DNA of 64,000 nucleotides from Arcticibacterium sp964021845 (lineage in GTDB: Bacteria > Bacteroidota > Bacteroidia > Cytophagales > Spirosomataceae): positions 124,001-188,000 of the forward strand of contig NZ_CAXHZC010000003.1 in the NCBI RefSeq assembly GCF_964021845.1, read 5' to 3'. The notes below the pieces were generated by a model. It ran no database searches. It saw only the letters and a list, made by a program, of their open reading frames with translations, and was not told the origin of the DNA. Position numbers and translations under genes: made by a program. Every line of letters begins with the position of its first letter. Positions within the stretch are counted from its first letter, which is position 1. Shown piece by piece: positions 9,243 to 17,327 of this stretch.

Positions 9243-10259
9243 TTATGCCTGGCAATCCAAAAGCACTTTCATTCCGTTTGGGTTTAAATCATTTTGTTCA
9301 AAAGCTTTTTGAATATTACTTAAAGGCTGTACATCTGTAATGAGCTCTTCAAAAGGCAGTTCATTAATTGTTACTAGATCAATAGCTTTTTCGTAATCTT
9401 CTGGCTCATAAACTCTAGCCCCTATTAGTTTTAATTCTTTCCAGAAAAAGTTAAAAAGGTTCACGTTTTTCGGTTGACCATGGATAGCTACCATTACAAT
9501 CCTCCCCCTTATTCCGGCTATTTCTGTCATTATATCAAGAGCAGGCTGAACACCAGCCACTTCAAAAACAACATCGGCTAACTTTTCTTCTGTTTTGCTT
9601 TCTACGTAAGATTTAAGGTCTGTTTCAACTGGGCTAACCACATCAAAACCCCAACTTTTAGCCATAGCTATTCTCACTGGATTAACTTCTGAAATAATCA
9701 CCTGAGCCCCTTGACTTTTAGCGACGAATGCCACTAGCATTCCAATAGGACCTCCACCTAAAACCACCGCTGTTTCTCCTGCTTTAAGCCCAGAAAGGCG
9801 AACATCATGACAAGCCACGGCTAAGGGCTCAATTAAAGCCGCCAATTTCAAGTCCGTGTCAGACTTTAGTTTGTGAACAGTAAAATCAAAAATATTCCAA
9901 TACTGCTGCATTGCCCCTGGACTATCAATACCAATAAACTTTAAGTCTCTACAGATATGGCTTATACCTTTATCTGATGGTTTTTCGGCTCTATTGTCAA
10001 GTGGTCGTACCACTACTTTATCTCCAACTTCAAAACCAAGTACTCCTTCGCCTAAAGCAGAAATCTCTCCTGACATTTCGTGCCCAATAGTTTGAGGCAT
10101 TGCCACTCTTTTATCCATCATACCATGATAAATATGAACATCTGTACCACAGATTCCACAGTATGCTACTTTAATTTGTACCTCTCCAGCATTTGGAGGC
10201 GTAATCTCTTCTTCAGAGACGGTGAAGGTTTTATTTCCTTCATATTTTGTAATAAGCAT
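9243..10259 (-). CDS. Zinc-type alcohol dehydrogenase, probable 2-keto-3-deoxy-L-galactonate 5-dehydrogenase
   Basis: This 338-residue medium-chain dehydrogenase has the catalytic zinc ligands Cys37 (GICGTDVH) and His60-Glu61 (GHEMSG), and a Rossmann motif GGGPIGML in the middle. The loop that normally carries four structural-zinc cysteines is replaced by a stretch with only one Cys (region after VVVRPLDN), so the structural zinc appears lost. Overall it resembles threonine/sorbitol dehydrogenases. It starts 18 bases after the GH117-type gene. In the published AHG pathway a medium-chain dehydrogenase oxidises 2-keto-3-deoxy-L-galactonate at C5 before KduD-type reduction; the KduD gene follows directly. 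Another polyol or sugar-acid substrate is possible. Confidence 0.75.
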   Translation of the reverse strand: MLITKYEGNKTFTVSEEEITPPNAGEVQIKVAYCGICGTDVHIYHGMMDKRVAMPQTIGHEMSGEISALGEGVLGFEVGDKVVVRPLDNRAEKPSDKGISHICRDLKFIGIDSPGAMQQYWNIFDFTVHKLKSDTDLKLAALIEPLAVACHDVRLSGLKAGETAVVLGGGPIGMLVAFVAKSQGAQVIISEVNPVRIAMAKSWGFDVVSPVETDLKSYVESKTEEKLADVVFEVAGVQPALDIMTEIAGIRGRIVMVAIHGQPKNVNLFNFFWKELKLIGARVYEPEDYEKAIDLVTINELPFEELITDVQPLSNIQKAFEQNDLNPNGMKVLLDCQA

Positions 10260-10277
10260 GATAATTCTATTGATAAA

Positions 10278-11492
10278 TTATTTCAAATTTCCTTTTTCGC
10301 CCACTGCTTTATGCTCCCTGATCTTACGAGATTGAAAACGCATAATACTCTGGTAATTTCCAGAATTGTAGATATGAGATAAACCCCAATCCATTATTTG
10401 AACAGGATCTTCTTCTGAAGTCAACTCCCTGTTTAAGCCAATGGCATGAGGAGCTCCTTTGATAGAAGCCATGATGTTAAAATTAATCCCATCTGGAGAC
10501 CATTGTATTGTATTTTTTTCTGGGCCATCGGTGGTTATTAATGAAGCGATACCCCCATTATATGGCCATACACATATTTCATGTCCACTATTACTAATCG
10601 GATTAAACGAAGATTTTACGTAAGGACCTTTAGGGTTATCTGCTATAGCTACACCGTGACGAATCTGTCTGCCACCCCAGGTAATTTCCTCACCCATCTG
10701 CTCTCCTTTATAGTATAAGTAAAACTTACCCTTATAAGGTAAAATACAAGGGTCGTGAACTTTGTGGCTATCAAAATCACCTTTCTTTTCCACGCTAAAC
10801 CTGTTTTGCTCTTCCCCTTTCCAAACTCCGTTATCCGCCGGACTTAGAATAGGTTCTGCACTTTTTGTCCATGGGCCGTTAGGCGAATCTGACCAAGCCA
10901 AACCAACTTGATTTTTTACTCTAACTACATAAGGTGATTTAACAGTCTGGTAACATAAATAATAAACACCTTCGTGTTCCATTATTTCAGTGGTAAATAC
11001 ACTTCTGTCGTCATAAGAACCTTTTTCCCCACGCTGAACAGCAACACCTTCTTCTTTCCACGTCCAACCATCTTTAGAAGTGGCATACCAAATATCACAT
11101 CTGTCCCAAGGAAACACTTTCTCATTTTCAATATCCCCTCCAAAACCCTGGGTAGGGCCAGTACTACGAGAATACCAAACATAGTATGTATCTTCTATTT
11201 TTAAAACAGCACTCGGGTCTCTTCTCACTACTCCTTCTTCGTAGGCTAAGTCTCCCTTTAAAGGTTGTAAGCCTTGAAAATCTAGGAACCACTCGTTCCC
11301 TAGGTCTTGTGGCCATGCTAAAGCTCGTTTTGAGGCGGCACTCAGGTTAGCAGCATCAGTAATGCCAAGCTTATCTAATTGGTTTTCGGAAATTGTGGGC
11401 TCGGTCTCTTGACAAGACAGTAAAGAGATTGAGAAAGTTATAAGAACGAGGCTTAAAACTTTCTTGAATAGATGAAAGGAAAAATTATTCAT
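10278..11492 (-). CDS. GH117-type 3,6-anhydro-L-galactosidase (neoagarooligosaccharide hydrolase) lipoprotein
   Basis: This 404-residue protein starts with a lipoprotein signal (SLLSC, Cys27) and then closely follows the GH117 pattern: LKGDLAYEEG at 78-87, RRDPSAVLK at 90-98, VFPWD at about 126, YDDRSVFT at about 160, SHKVHDPC at 242-249 and NSGHEICVWPY at 301-311. Asp92, Asp247 and His304 match residues conserved around the GH117 active site. The fold is a five-bladed beta-propeller. GH117 enzymes with this pattern remove 3,6-anhydro-L-galactose from the non-reducing end of neoagarooligosaccharides. It is the first gene of the minus-strand operon and faces a divergent regulator, so it defines the likely substrate class for the whole region. 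It is probably anchored in a periplasmic-side or outer membrane leaflet. Confidence 0.88.
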   Translation of the reverse strand: MNNFSFHLFKKVLSLVLITFSISLLSCQETEPTISENQLDKLGITDAANLSAASKRALAWPQDLGNEWFLDFQGLQPLKGDLAYEEGVVRRDPSAVLKIEDTYYVWYSRSTGPTQGFGGDIENEKVFPWDRCDIWYATSKDGWTWKEEGVAVQRGEKGSYDDRSVFTTEIMEHEGVYYLCYQTVKSPYVVRVKNQVGLAWSDSPNGPWTKSAEPILSPADNGVWKGEEQNRFSVEKKGDFDSHKVHDPCILPYKGKFYLYYKGEQMGEEITWGGRQIRHGVAIADNPKGPYVKSSFNPISNSGHEICVWPYNGGIASLITTDGPEKNTIQWSPDGINFNIMASIKGAPHAIGLNRELTSEEDPVQIMDWGLSHIYNSGNYQSIMRFQSRKIREHKAVGEKGNLK

Positions 11493-11571
11493 TATTTAAA
11501 TCGAAATAGTTTTTGTAACAATAAATGTTTGAGAAAAAAATAACGGCGTCTATAAAAAATACTACTTATTG

Positions 11572-11620
11572 TATTGATTATCACATTTCAAATGAAATAC
11601 ATTATTGCTCGTAATCAATA
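11572..11620. promoter_or_regulatory. Nested inverted repeats, candidate operator of the GH117 operon
   Basis: TATTGATTA (11572-11580) and its exact reverse complement TAATCAATA (11612-11620) flank a 31-base spacer that itself contains ATTTCA-AA-TGAAAT (11585-11598). The element lies about 80-130 bases upstream of the GH117 start codon. Short AT-rich inverted repeats arise by chance in this composition, so it is a candidate only. Confidence 0.3.
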
Positions 11621-11745
11621 GAAACAGACTAATCAAAAACTGAACACGCAATAAAAAGTCTAAACTTTTAGCATCGAAAAACAAGCGGCATCTTGAAATA
11701 AACATGCAGTATAAACCGCAAACCTAGAACGAAAAAATCCTATTC

Positions 11746-11753
11746 TACCTTTG
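11746..11753 (+). promoter_or_regulatory. Candidate Bacteroidota -7 promoter box
   Basis: TACCTTTG matches the Bacteroidota -7 consensus TAnnTTTG. It points towards the TPR regulator, whose ATG is about 260 bases downstream. I see no convincing TTTG-type -33 box at the expected distance, so confidence is low. Confidence 0.25.
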
Positions 11754-12012
11754 CGTATTAAAGATCCGTAAAGACCATCAAAAAGGCTCAACCCTCAAAA
11801 TAAAGCAGGCTCACATCTAGTTTTATGAGTATAAGTCAAAACATTTCTGTCTTTGAAAATTACTCATCAACCCACCTACAAACGAAAAAGCAAAAAGCGA
11901 AAAGAACTTGACCAAAACTGAACAAATATGCTTAAAGCCCCCTAAATCTGACCTAAAATCTGAAAATGTAGCTAAATTGGATAAGCTTAACCCTAGCTTC
12001 TTACAATATCAT

Positions 12013-13632
12013 ATGAATTCTAATAGACAAGGAACCTATATTCTAATATTCATCTTTCTGATTTTCTGTTCAGTTATATCTAAAGCTCAAACCACAGAGT
12101 CTGTTTTAGAAAAATTCAAAAAGGCTAATGAAATTCGGTTTACCGACTATAACAGAAGTTTGGTCATTCTTGACCAATGCTATAAAGATTTCATCAACTT
12201 AAAAGACACACTGAATGCCGTTAAAGTGCTTAGAAGAAAAGCATATATTAATGGGCATCACGCAAAGTATAAACTTTCATATGATTGTTTATGGAAAGCC
12301 CTTTCCTTAGCCTCAAGCTCTGGAAACAAAAAAATGGTAGCTACGCTATACACAGACATTGGTCGTTACTACGGATTTTATAAAAGAAAGAAAGCCGCAT
12401 TTGACTTCATGAATAAATCCATAAACATTAAAAAAGAACTTATAAATAAAGAACAAGAGAAGCCATCCATACTTGTAGAAAGCTACAATTCCATGTGTGC
12501 TTTAAATAGGGAATTTAAAGATTTTAAAGCCGCAAAACAGTATTTGGATAGCTGTTTCCTTTACGTAGATGAATCAACTTCTAACCTAATTCCAGAACTT
12601 CGATTTGAAGAAGCTGTGATTCTAGCAAACACTGGAAAAATAAATCAGTCTATAAAGTTATTTGATGAAGTGCATGAAGAATTTCTAGGCCAGAACCCTT
12701 CTTACAATGTACTTGTTTTGACCCATCAAGGCTTGGCTTATCAAGAAAACGGTCAGCTAGACCATGCTGAAAGGAATTATCGTAAAGCATTAGAAGTCTC
12801 AGAAACTTATGATAGCCATAGAGATTTTGCTAACCTCATTCATGAGTATCTCTCCAAAGTCTATTTTATGAAAGGGAATCTCCCTCTAGCATATGAAGAA
12901 CTTAAAAAAGTAAAGGAACTAGACGAATTGTTCTTTGACAGCCGAAGTGAAAACAACCGAAGTCTACTAGAAATTCAAGACCAGTTCAGGGTAGAGCAAG
13001 AAAGAGCTGAGGCTTTAATTCAGAAACAAAAGCTAAATGAATTAGAGTCGGCAGAAGAGATATTATTCCTTCAACGTACTATTCTAATTATTGCTCTAGG
13101 CTCATTAATAACATTAGCGTTCTTATTTTTTAAGTATATCAGAAACAAATATGAAACAGAAAAAAGGATAGTCAAACAAAACCAAGAACTAAAGATTCAG
13201 AAGACAAATGAACTTCTTGAATTAAAAAACAGGGAAATGGCAGTCTCTGCATTAAAGGTTATCGAAAAGGAGGAGATCATTGATGAGTTTAAATCAAACC
13301 TCGAAAAGACAGACTGGAAGATTGAACCCAATAAACTTAAAAGAGCTGTTAAGTCTTTAAAAGTAAATCACAATCAGAATTGGGAAGAGTTTGAAACTCG
13401 TTTCGTAGCTATAAATAGTCAGTTTTATAAAAACCTACACACCGAATTCCCAGACCTTACCGCCGGAGATGACAAACTCTGTGCACTTATAAAACTAAAT
13501 TTCAACAGTAAAGACATGTCAAAGCTTTTGGGAATATCTATAGAAAGCGTACACACCTCAAGATACAGACTTAGACGAAAGCTAGGTCTAGAAAGGGACG
13601 ACAACCTTACAGACTTTATAATGAAATTTTAA
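12013..13632 (+). CDS. Membrane TPR sensor with C-terminal LuxR-type HTH
   Basis: I choose ATG 12013 (539 residues) because it begins a signal-peptide-like sequence ending KAQ; the longer frame relies on TTG. Residues about 40-330 are helical repeats of TPR type, with repeated patterns such as LAYQENGQLDHAERNYRKAL. A coiled segment follows, then one membrane helix at about 354-378, a cytoplasmic coiled coil, and a LuxR/GerE-like helix-turn-helix at about 484-539 containing SKLLGISIESVHTSRYRLRRKL. The layout predicts a sensor outside the inner membrane joined to a DNA-binding domain inside. It is divergent from the GH117-led operon, so it may control that operon. Its stop codon overlaps the stop of the convergent GH29 gene by three bases. 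Its ligand is unknown. Confidence 0.82.
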   Translation: MNSNRQGTYILIFIFLIFCSVISKAQTTESVLEKFKKANEIRFTDYNRSLVILDQCYKDFINLKDTLNAVKVLRRKAYINGHHAKYKLSYDCLWKALSLASSSGNKKMVATLYTDIGRYYGFYKRKKAAFDFMNKSINIKKELINKEQEKPSILVESYNSMCALNREFKDFKAAKQYLDSCFLYVDESTSNLIPELRFEEAVILANTGKINQSIKLFDEVHEEFLGQNPSYNVLVLTHQGLAYQENGQLDHAERNYRKALEVSETYDSHRDFANLIHEYLSKVYFMKGNLPLAYEELKKVKELDELFFDSRSENNRSLLEIQDQFRVEQERAEALIQKQKLNELESAEEILFLQRTILIIALGSLITLAFLFFKYIRNKYETEKRIVKQNQELKIQKTNELLELKNREMAVSALKVIEKEEIIDEFKSNLEKTDWKIEPNKLKRAVKSLKVNHNQNWEEFETRFVAINSQFYKNLHTEFPDLTAGDDKLCALIKLNFNSKDMSKLLGISIESVHTSRYRLRRKLGLERDDNLTDFIMKF

Positions 13633-15098
13633 TACTTAAATTTAAACGCCACTGCAGGCTCGCTAAGGTTATCTTTAAGCTGAGCTTTAGTTAACCACAC
13701 TTTTGTTAAACTTCCTTCCGTTTTCCACCTCAAGGGCTTTGAGTTACCTAGAAGATACACCTTGGAACCCTTCTTAGGAATGTTGCCCTCCCAAGTCACA
13801 ACATTAGCCAAGGGGTTTTCTTTAGATAAGTTTAATAAAGCATAAGCATATTGACCTTTAGATTTAGTAAAATAAACCTCACCACTTTTAAAAGTTTCCA
13901 TGGTTCTAGTACCATAAATTGCTTCACCAAACTTACTGGTCCATTCACCTATTTCTTCTAACCTTGAAATTTGCTCTGGCAAAAACTCCCCTTCTGCCGT
14001 AGGCCCTACTCCCAATAAAAGGTTTCCACCTTTCGCCACAATCTCAATAAGCGTATGAACCACCGTTTCGGCCGACTTAAATTTATCGTTTGGAACATAA
14101 CCCCATGCACCGCCTAGCGTAATGCAGCTTTCCCAAGGGTCTTCAGATTTATCGTTTGGAATTCCTTGTTCAGGGGTTCTGTAGTTTTCAAATGGGCCAT
14201 GTACTGTTCTATCCACTATTAATACACCAGGCTGATTTTCACGCATCTTTTTAGCAATTTTCGGCATATCAACATGCATATCAAACTCTGGAATAGGTGC
14301 ACCCCATTTAATTACCTCCGCGGTCACCGTATTTTTGGGTCTAACCCAGCCCCCATCTAACCACACGATATCTATATTACCATAATTAGACGTTAATTCA
14401 TTAAGCTGGTTGTGCGTGAAATTGACGTATTGATTCCACCTCCAAGGGTTCTTTCTGATATCATAATTGACATTTCTATTGGGTGTAGCATACCTGTTCC
14501 ACCAAAAATATTGCGAGTGCCAATCTGGTTTTGAAAAATATGCCCCAATAAGAAAGTTCTCTTTTCTAAAAGCTTCAAAAACATATTTAGCTACATCAGC
14601 CCTTGGGTTTGTTTCAAACGGGCCTTTACTAATTTTAAAATCAGAAAATTGGGTATCAAACATATTGAAACCATCATGATGTTTGGTTGTAAAAACCACA
14701 TACTTCATTCCTGCAGATTTTGCAGCAGCAGCCCAAGATTCAGGATTAAACTTTGTTGGATTAAAAGACTTGTTTAATCCCCAATACCACTTTTTATAAT
14801 CGTTATAATTGCTTGTGCTGTCTCTGTAAATCCAATCTTCATTGCAAAGGGTCCACGATTCAATAATCCCAGGAACAGCATAAAGCCCCCAATGAATTAT
14901 AATTCCAAATTTCTGGTCTCTCCAGTTTTCAAGATTCTTTGCTACCAATTCATCTTGAGGATAAATGTATTCTGCGGAAGCAGGATGAATGGTATTTTGG
15001 GCTTGAGTCTGCACTGATAACAGCACAGACATCAAAACCACTTTATATATAAATAACCTCCTGACAAAAATTAACGTTGGGGTATCTATTCTGAACAT
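13629..15098 (-). CDS. Secreted GH29 alpha-L-fucosidase-type glycosidase
   Basis: This 489-residue protein has an N-terminal export signal ending VQTQAQ at about residue 34. It then shows the GH29 pattern: KFGIIIHWGLYAVPG around 63-77 (His69-Trp70), TKHHDGFNMF at about 138-147, and the nucleophile Asp248 in DIVWLDGGW. The last 90 residues form the usual beta-sandwich. GH29 enzymes are retaining alpha-L-fucosidases, and a few relatives act on alpha-L-galactosides, which differ only at C6. The second possibility deserves note because the nearby genes suggest a red-algal galactan substrate. It is convergent with the regulator gene and has no close operon partner upstream. The acid/base residue is not evident by eye. 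Confidence 0.88.
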   Translation of the reverse strand: MFRIDTPTLIFVRRLFIYKVVLMSVLLSVQTQAQNTIHPASAEYIYPQDELVAKNLENWRDQKFGIIIHWGLYAVPGIIESWTLCNEDWIYRDSTSNYNDYKKWYWGLNKSFNPTKFNPESWAAAAKSAGMKYVVFTTKHHDGFNMFDTQFSDFKISKGPFETNPRADVAKYVFEAFRKENFLIGAYFSKPDWHSQYFWWNRYATPNRNVNYDIRKNPWRWNQYVNFTHNQLNELTSNYGNIDIVWLDGGWVRPKNTVTAEVIKWGAPIPEFDMHVDMPKIAKKMRENQPGVLIVDRTVHGPFENYRTPEQGIPNDKSEDPWESCITLGGAWGYVPNDKFKSAETVVHTLIEIVAKGGNLLLGVGPTAEGEFLPEQISRLEEIGEWTSKFGEAIYGTRTMETFKSGEVYFTKSKGQYAYALLNLSKENPLANVVTWEGNIPKKGSKVYLLGNSKPLRWKTEGSLTKVWLTKAQLKDNLSEPAVAFKFKY

Positions 15099-15164
15099 AT
15101 TACTAATTTAAGATTAGCTCGCAATATGCTTTCGACCCCTTAATTCTTTCTTAATAAAACATGA

Positions 15165-15202
15165 ATAGAAACAAGAAACACCCTTTTTTTAAGGGCGTTT
15201 CT
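15165..15202 (-). terminator. Hairpin after prpC
   Basis: Arms 15174-15185 and 15191-15202 pair over 12 positions with one wobble on the minus strand, with a five-base loop. The hairpin lies 27 bases past the prpC stop and is followed on the minus strand by a modestly T-rich tail (TTGTTTC). It probably ends the prp operon. Confidence 0.6.
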
Positions 15203-15228
15203 ACGAAAAAAATATGATTTTAGTAAAG

Positions 15229-16344
15229 TCAGTCTACTGTCCGCTGTCTCACTCCATTATATGCACTAAGTGGTCGTATTAATTTATTGTTGGCGTTTTG
15301 CTCCATAATATGGGCAGCCCAACCGGTTATTCGACTCATGACGAAAATGGGGGTAAACATTTCTATCTCAAAACCCATCATGTAATAAGCAGGACCAGCT
15401 GGAAAATCAAGATTAGGGTAAATACTCTTTTCTCTTACCATAACCTCCTCCAGTTTCGCAGCGGTTTCTATCAAAGCCTGGTTATTTGTAAATTCTGCTG
15501 TTTTTAAAGTATACTTTTTCATGGTTGGTACACGACTATCTCCATTTCTATAAACTCGATGACCAAAGCCCATGATTTTCTTTTTGTTTGACAGTGCGTC
15601 TAACATCCAGGCTTCCGCATTTTCTCTTGAACCTACTTCTTTCAGCATGTGCATTACTTGTTCGTTAGCTCCACCGTGTAATGGCCCTTTTAATGCCCCA
15701 ATAGCTCCCGCAACTGCCGAATAAATATCTGAGGTAGTACTAGTAATTACCCGTGCAGTAAATGTAGATGCATTAAAACTATGCTCTGCATATAAAATAA
15801 GTGAAACATCAAAAGCTTTTATAACTTCAGGTGCTGGTACTTGACCAAAACACATGTGAAAGAAATTCTCAGAGAAACTTAAAGAATCATCAGCAGGAAT
15901 GAAATCCTGCCCTTTTTTATGTCGATATGAGGCTGCAATTATTGCAGGAATTTTAGCTAATAAAGAAATATACTTATCCATATTTGTTTCTCTAGAGCTA
16001 TCCCAAATTCTAGTATCCTCACAGCCTAAAACACTCACACCGGTACGTAAGGTATCCATGGGATGTGATGCTTTTGGCAGCTTTTTAAGAACACCCATTA
16101 ACTCTTTTGACAGGATTCTTTGAGATTTTTCTTTGTCAATAAATGCGGCTCTTTCTTCAGCGTTTGGTAAATCATTATTCACCAACAAATACGCAACATC
16201 TTCAAATGATTTTTTCTCGCAGAGCTCTTCTACCGCATAGCCACGATAGGTTAAAGAATTGGTCTCAGGCATGACCTTGGAAATACTGGTATAGTCCACA
16301 GTTACGCCTGCTAAACCTTTAAATATTATAGGTTCTTCTTTCAT
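15229..16344 (-). CDS. prpC: 2-methylcitrate synthase / citrate synthase family
   Basis: This 371-residue enzyme has the citrate-synthase catalytic residues: His223 in PLHGGANEQV, His262 in GFGHRVYR and Asp313 in NLDFPAGPAYY. The length and start fit the short, type I-like PrpC group. PrpC condenses propionyl-CoA with oxaloacetate to 2-methylcitrate. The neighbouring prpB and prpD genes favour methylcitrate synthase over the main TCA citrate synthase, though such enzymes often have both activities. It is the last gene of the minus-strand prpD-prpB-prpC set, separated from prpB by an 86-base spacer that holds a palindromic element. It should be cytoplasmic. Confidence 0.9.
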   Translation of the reverse strand: MKEEPIIFKGLAGVTVDYTSISKVMPETNSLTYRGYAVEELCEKKSFEDVAYLLVNNDLPNAEERAAFIDKEKSQRILSKELMGVLKKLPKASHPMDTLRTGVSVLGCEDTRIWDSSRETNMDKYISLLAKIPAIIAASYRHKKGQDFIPADDSLSFSENFFHMCFGQVPAPEVIKAFDVSLILYAEHSFNASTFTARVITSTTSDIYSAVAGAIGALKGPLHGGANEQVMHMLKEVGSRENAEAWMLDALSNKKKIMGFGHRVYRNGDSRVPTMKKYTLKTAEFTNNQALIETAAKLEEVMVREKSIYPNLDFPAGPAYYMMGFEIEMFTPIFVMSRITGWAAHIMEQNANNKLIRPLSAYNGVRQRTVD

Positions 16345-16383
16345 TTTTATAGGGTTTATTGATGATGATTAAAAGTGGGGAAC

Positions 16384-16422
16384 CTCACCCTAGCCCTCTC
16401 CAGAAGAGAGGGTTAAGGTGAA
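16384..16422. repeat. REP-like palindromic element between prpB and prpC
   Basis: Arms 16384-16400 (CTCACCCTAGCCCTCTC) and 16406-16422 pair at 13 of 17 positions plus one wobble around a five-base spacer. The GC-rich sequence stands out from its AT-rich surroundings, and the CTCACCCTAGCCCTCTC type of core resembles dispersed palindromes seen in many genomes. No second copy was noticed in this window. It could form an mRNA hairpin inside the prp operon. Confidence 0.6.
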
Positions 16423-16430
16423 GTCGAGCC

Positions 16431-17327
16431 CTACTCCAACTTAAAATTATATATCTGACTATCAAAAGTATTGTAGTCTTCATACTTCAAGACCTCGTAT
16501 AGTCTTTTTCTCGTTTGCATTTTGTCCAATAGTTCTTCCTGTGTTCCTTTCTCTTTTAAGGTATCTAAGCCATCTTCCACGGCTTTCATGGCCAGCCTTT
16601 GGGTAGTAACTGGATAAATCACCACATTAACCCCTAGGTTAGACAGCTGGGTAGTGTTCAAAAGCTTTGACTTTCCAAACTCGGTCATATTTGCCAAAAT
16701 TGGTACAGAAACCGCTTTCCTAACAGCTTCAAAATCAGCCTCAGAATACATGGCTTCAGGAAATATCATGTCTGCACCTGCATCTACATAGGCTTTCATT
16801 CGGTCAATGGTCTTCTCCAGACCTTCCGAAGCTCTAGCGTCTGTTCTTGCCATTATCATAAAATTTGGGTCAGACTTTGCTTTAGCGGCCGTTTGAATCT
16901 TTTGCACCATTTCTTTAACAGGAACTATGGTCTTATTATCTAAATGACCACATCTTTTAGGATTCACCTGGTCTTCCATGTGGCAAGCTGATAAACCAGC
17001 ATGCTCAATTTCCTGAATACAGCGTGCTACATTCATGCTTTCCCCAAAGCCGGTATCAATATCCATTAAGGTTGGCAAAGCCGTTATTCTTGCTATTTGC
17101 GAAGCAAACAGACATACTTCCGTCATGGTGGTAAAACCAATATCAGGCAAACCCATTGAATTTGCCATCACAGCACCAGAAACATAAACGCCTTCAAAGC
17201 CCTTTTGCTCGATAAGCATGGCCACCAGCGGGTTATAAGCTCCAGGAAAACGCAGTAACTTTCCGGATTTTAGAGCTTCTACAAAATTTGCTCTCTTATC
17301 GTAAGGACTTAATTGATTCGTTATCAT
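16431..17327 (-). CDS. prpB: Methylisocitrate lyase
   Basis: This 298-residue protein belongs to the isocitrate lyase/PEP mutase superfamily. It shows the PrpB signature PKRCGHLDNK with catalytic Cys126, metal-binding DIDTGFG at about 89-95, and EDQ at 118-120. PrpB cleaves 2-methylisocitrate to pyruvate and succinate, the last step of propionate degradation by the methylcitrate cycle. Its start codon overlaps the end of prpD by four bases, indicating translational coupling. The length is standard for the family, and the protein should be cytoplasmic. Confidence 0.93.
   Translation of the reverse strand: MITNQLSPYDKRANFVEALKSGKLLRFPGAYNPLVAMLIEQKGFEGVYVSGAVMANSMGLPDIGFTTMTEVCLFASQIARITALPTLMDIDTGFGESMNVARCIQEIEHAGLSACHMEDQVNPKRCGHLDNKTIVPVKEMVQKIQTAAKAKSDPNFMIMARTDARASEGLEKTIDRMKAYVDAGADMIFPEAMYSEADFEAVRKAVSVPILANMTEFGKSKLLNTTQLSNLGVNVVIYPVTTQRLAMKAVEDGLDTLKEKGTQEELLDKMQTRKRLYEVLKYEDYNTFDSQIYNFKLE

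Larger units (their letters stand above)
11493..12012. other. 520-base divergent intergenic region between GH117 operon and TPR regulator
   Basis: No convincing gene is present. An open frame could extend the regulator upstream to a TTG at 11908, but the ATG at 12013 precedes a proper signal peptide. The region is AT-rich. It holds a perfect 9-base inverted repeat (11572-11580 with 11612-11620) enclosing a second short hairpin-like sequence (ATTTCA-AA-TGAAAT, 11585-11598), and one Bacteroidota-like -7 box (TACCTTTG at 11746). It must carry the promoters for the minus-strand catabolic operon and probably the plus-strand regulator. Confidence 0.6.

Noticed and set aside
11908..12012. N-terminal extension of the TPR regulator to 11908
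   Set aside because: It depends on a TTG start and places a non-hydrophobic leader before an obvious signal peptide that begins at ATG 12013.
15229..16344. Main TCA-cycle citrate synthase
   Set aside because: The shorter length and the adjacent prpB and prpD genes favour methylcitrate synthase, although dual activity is possible.
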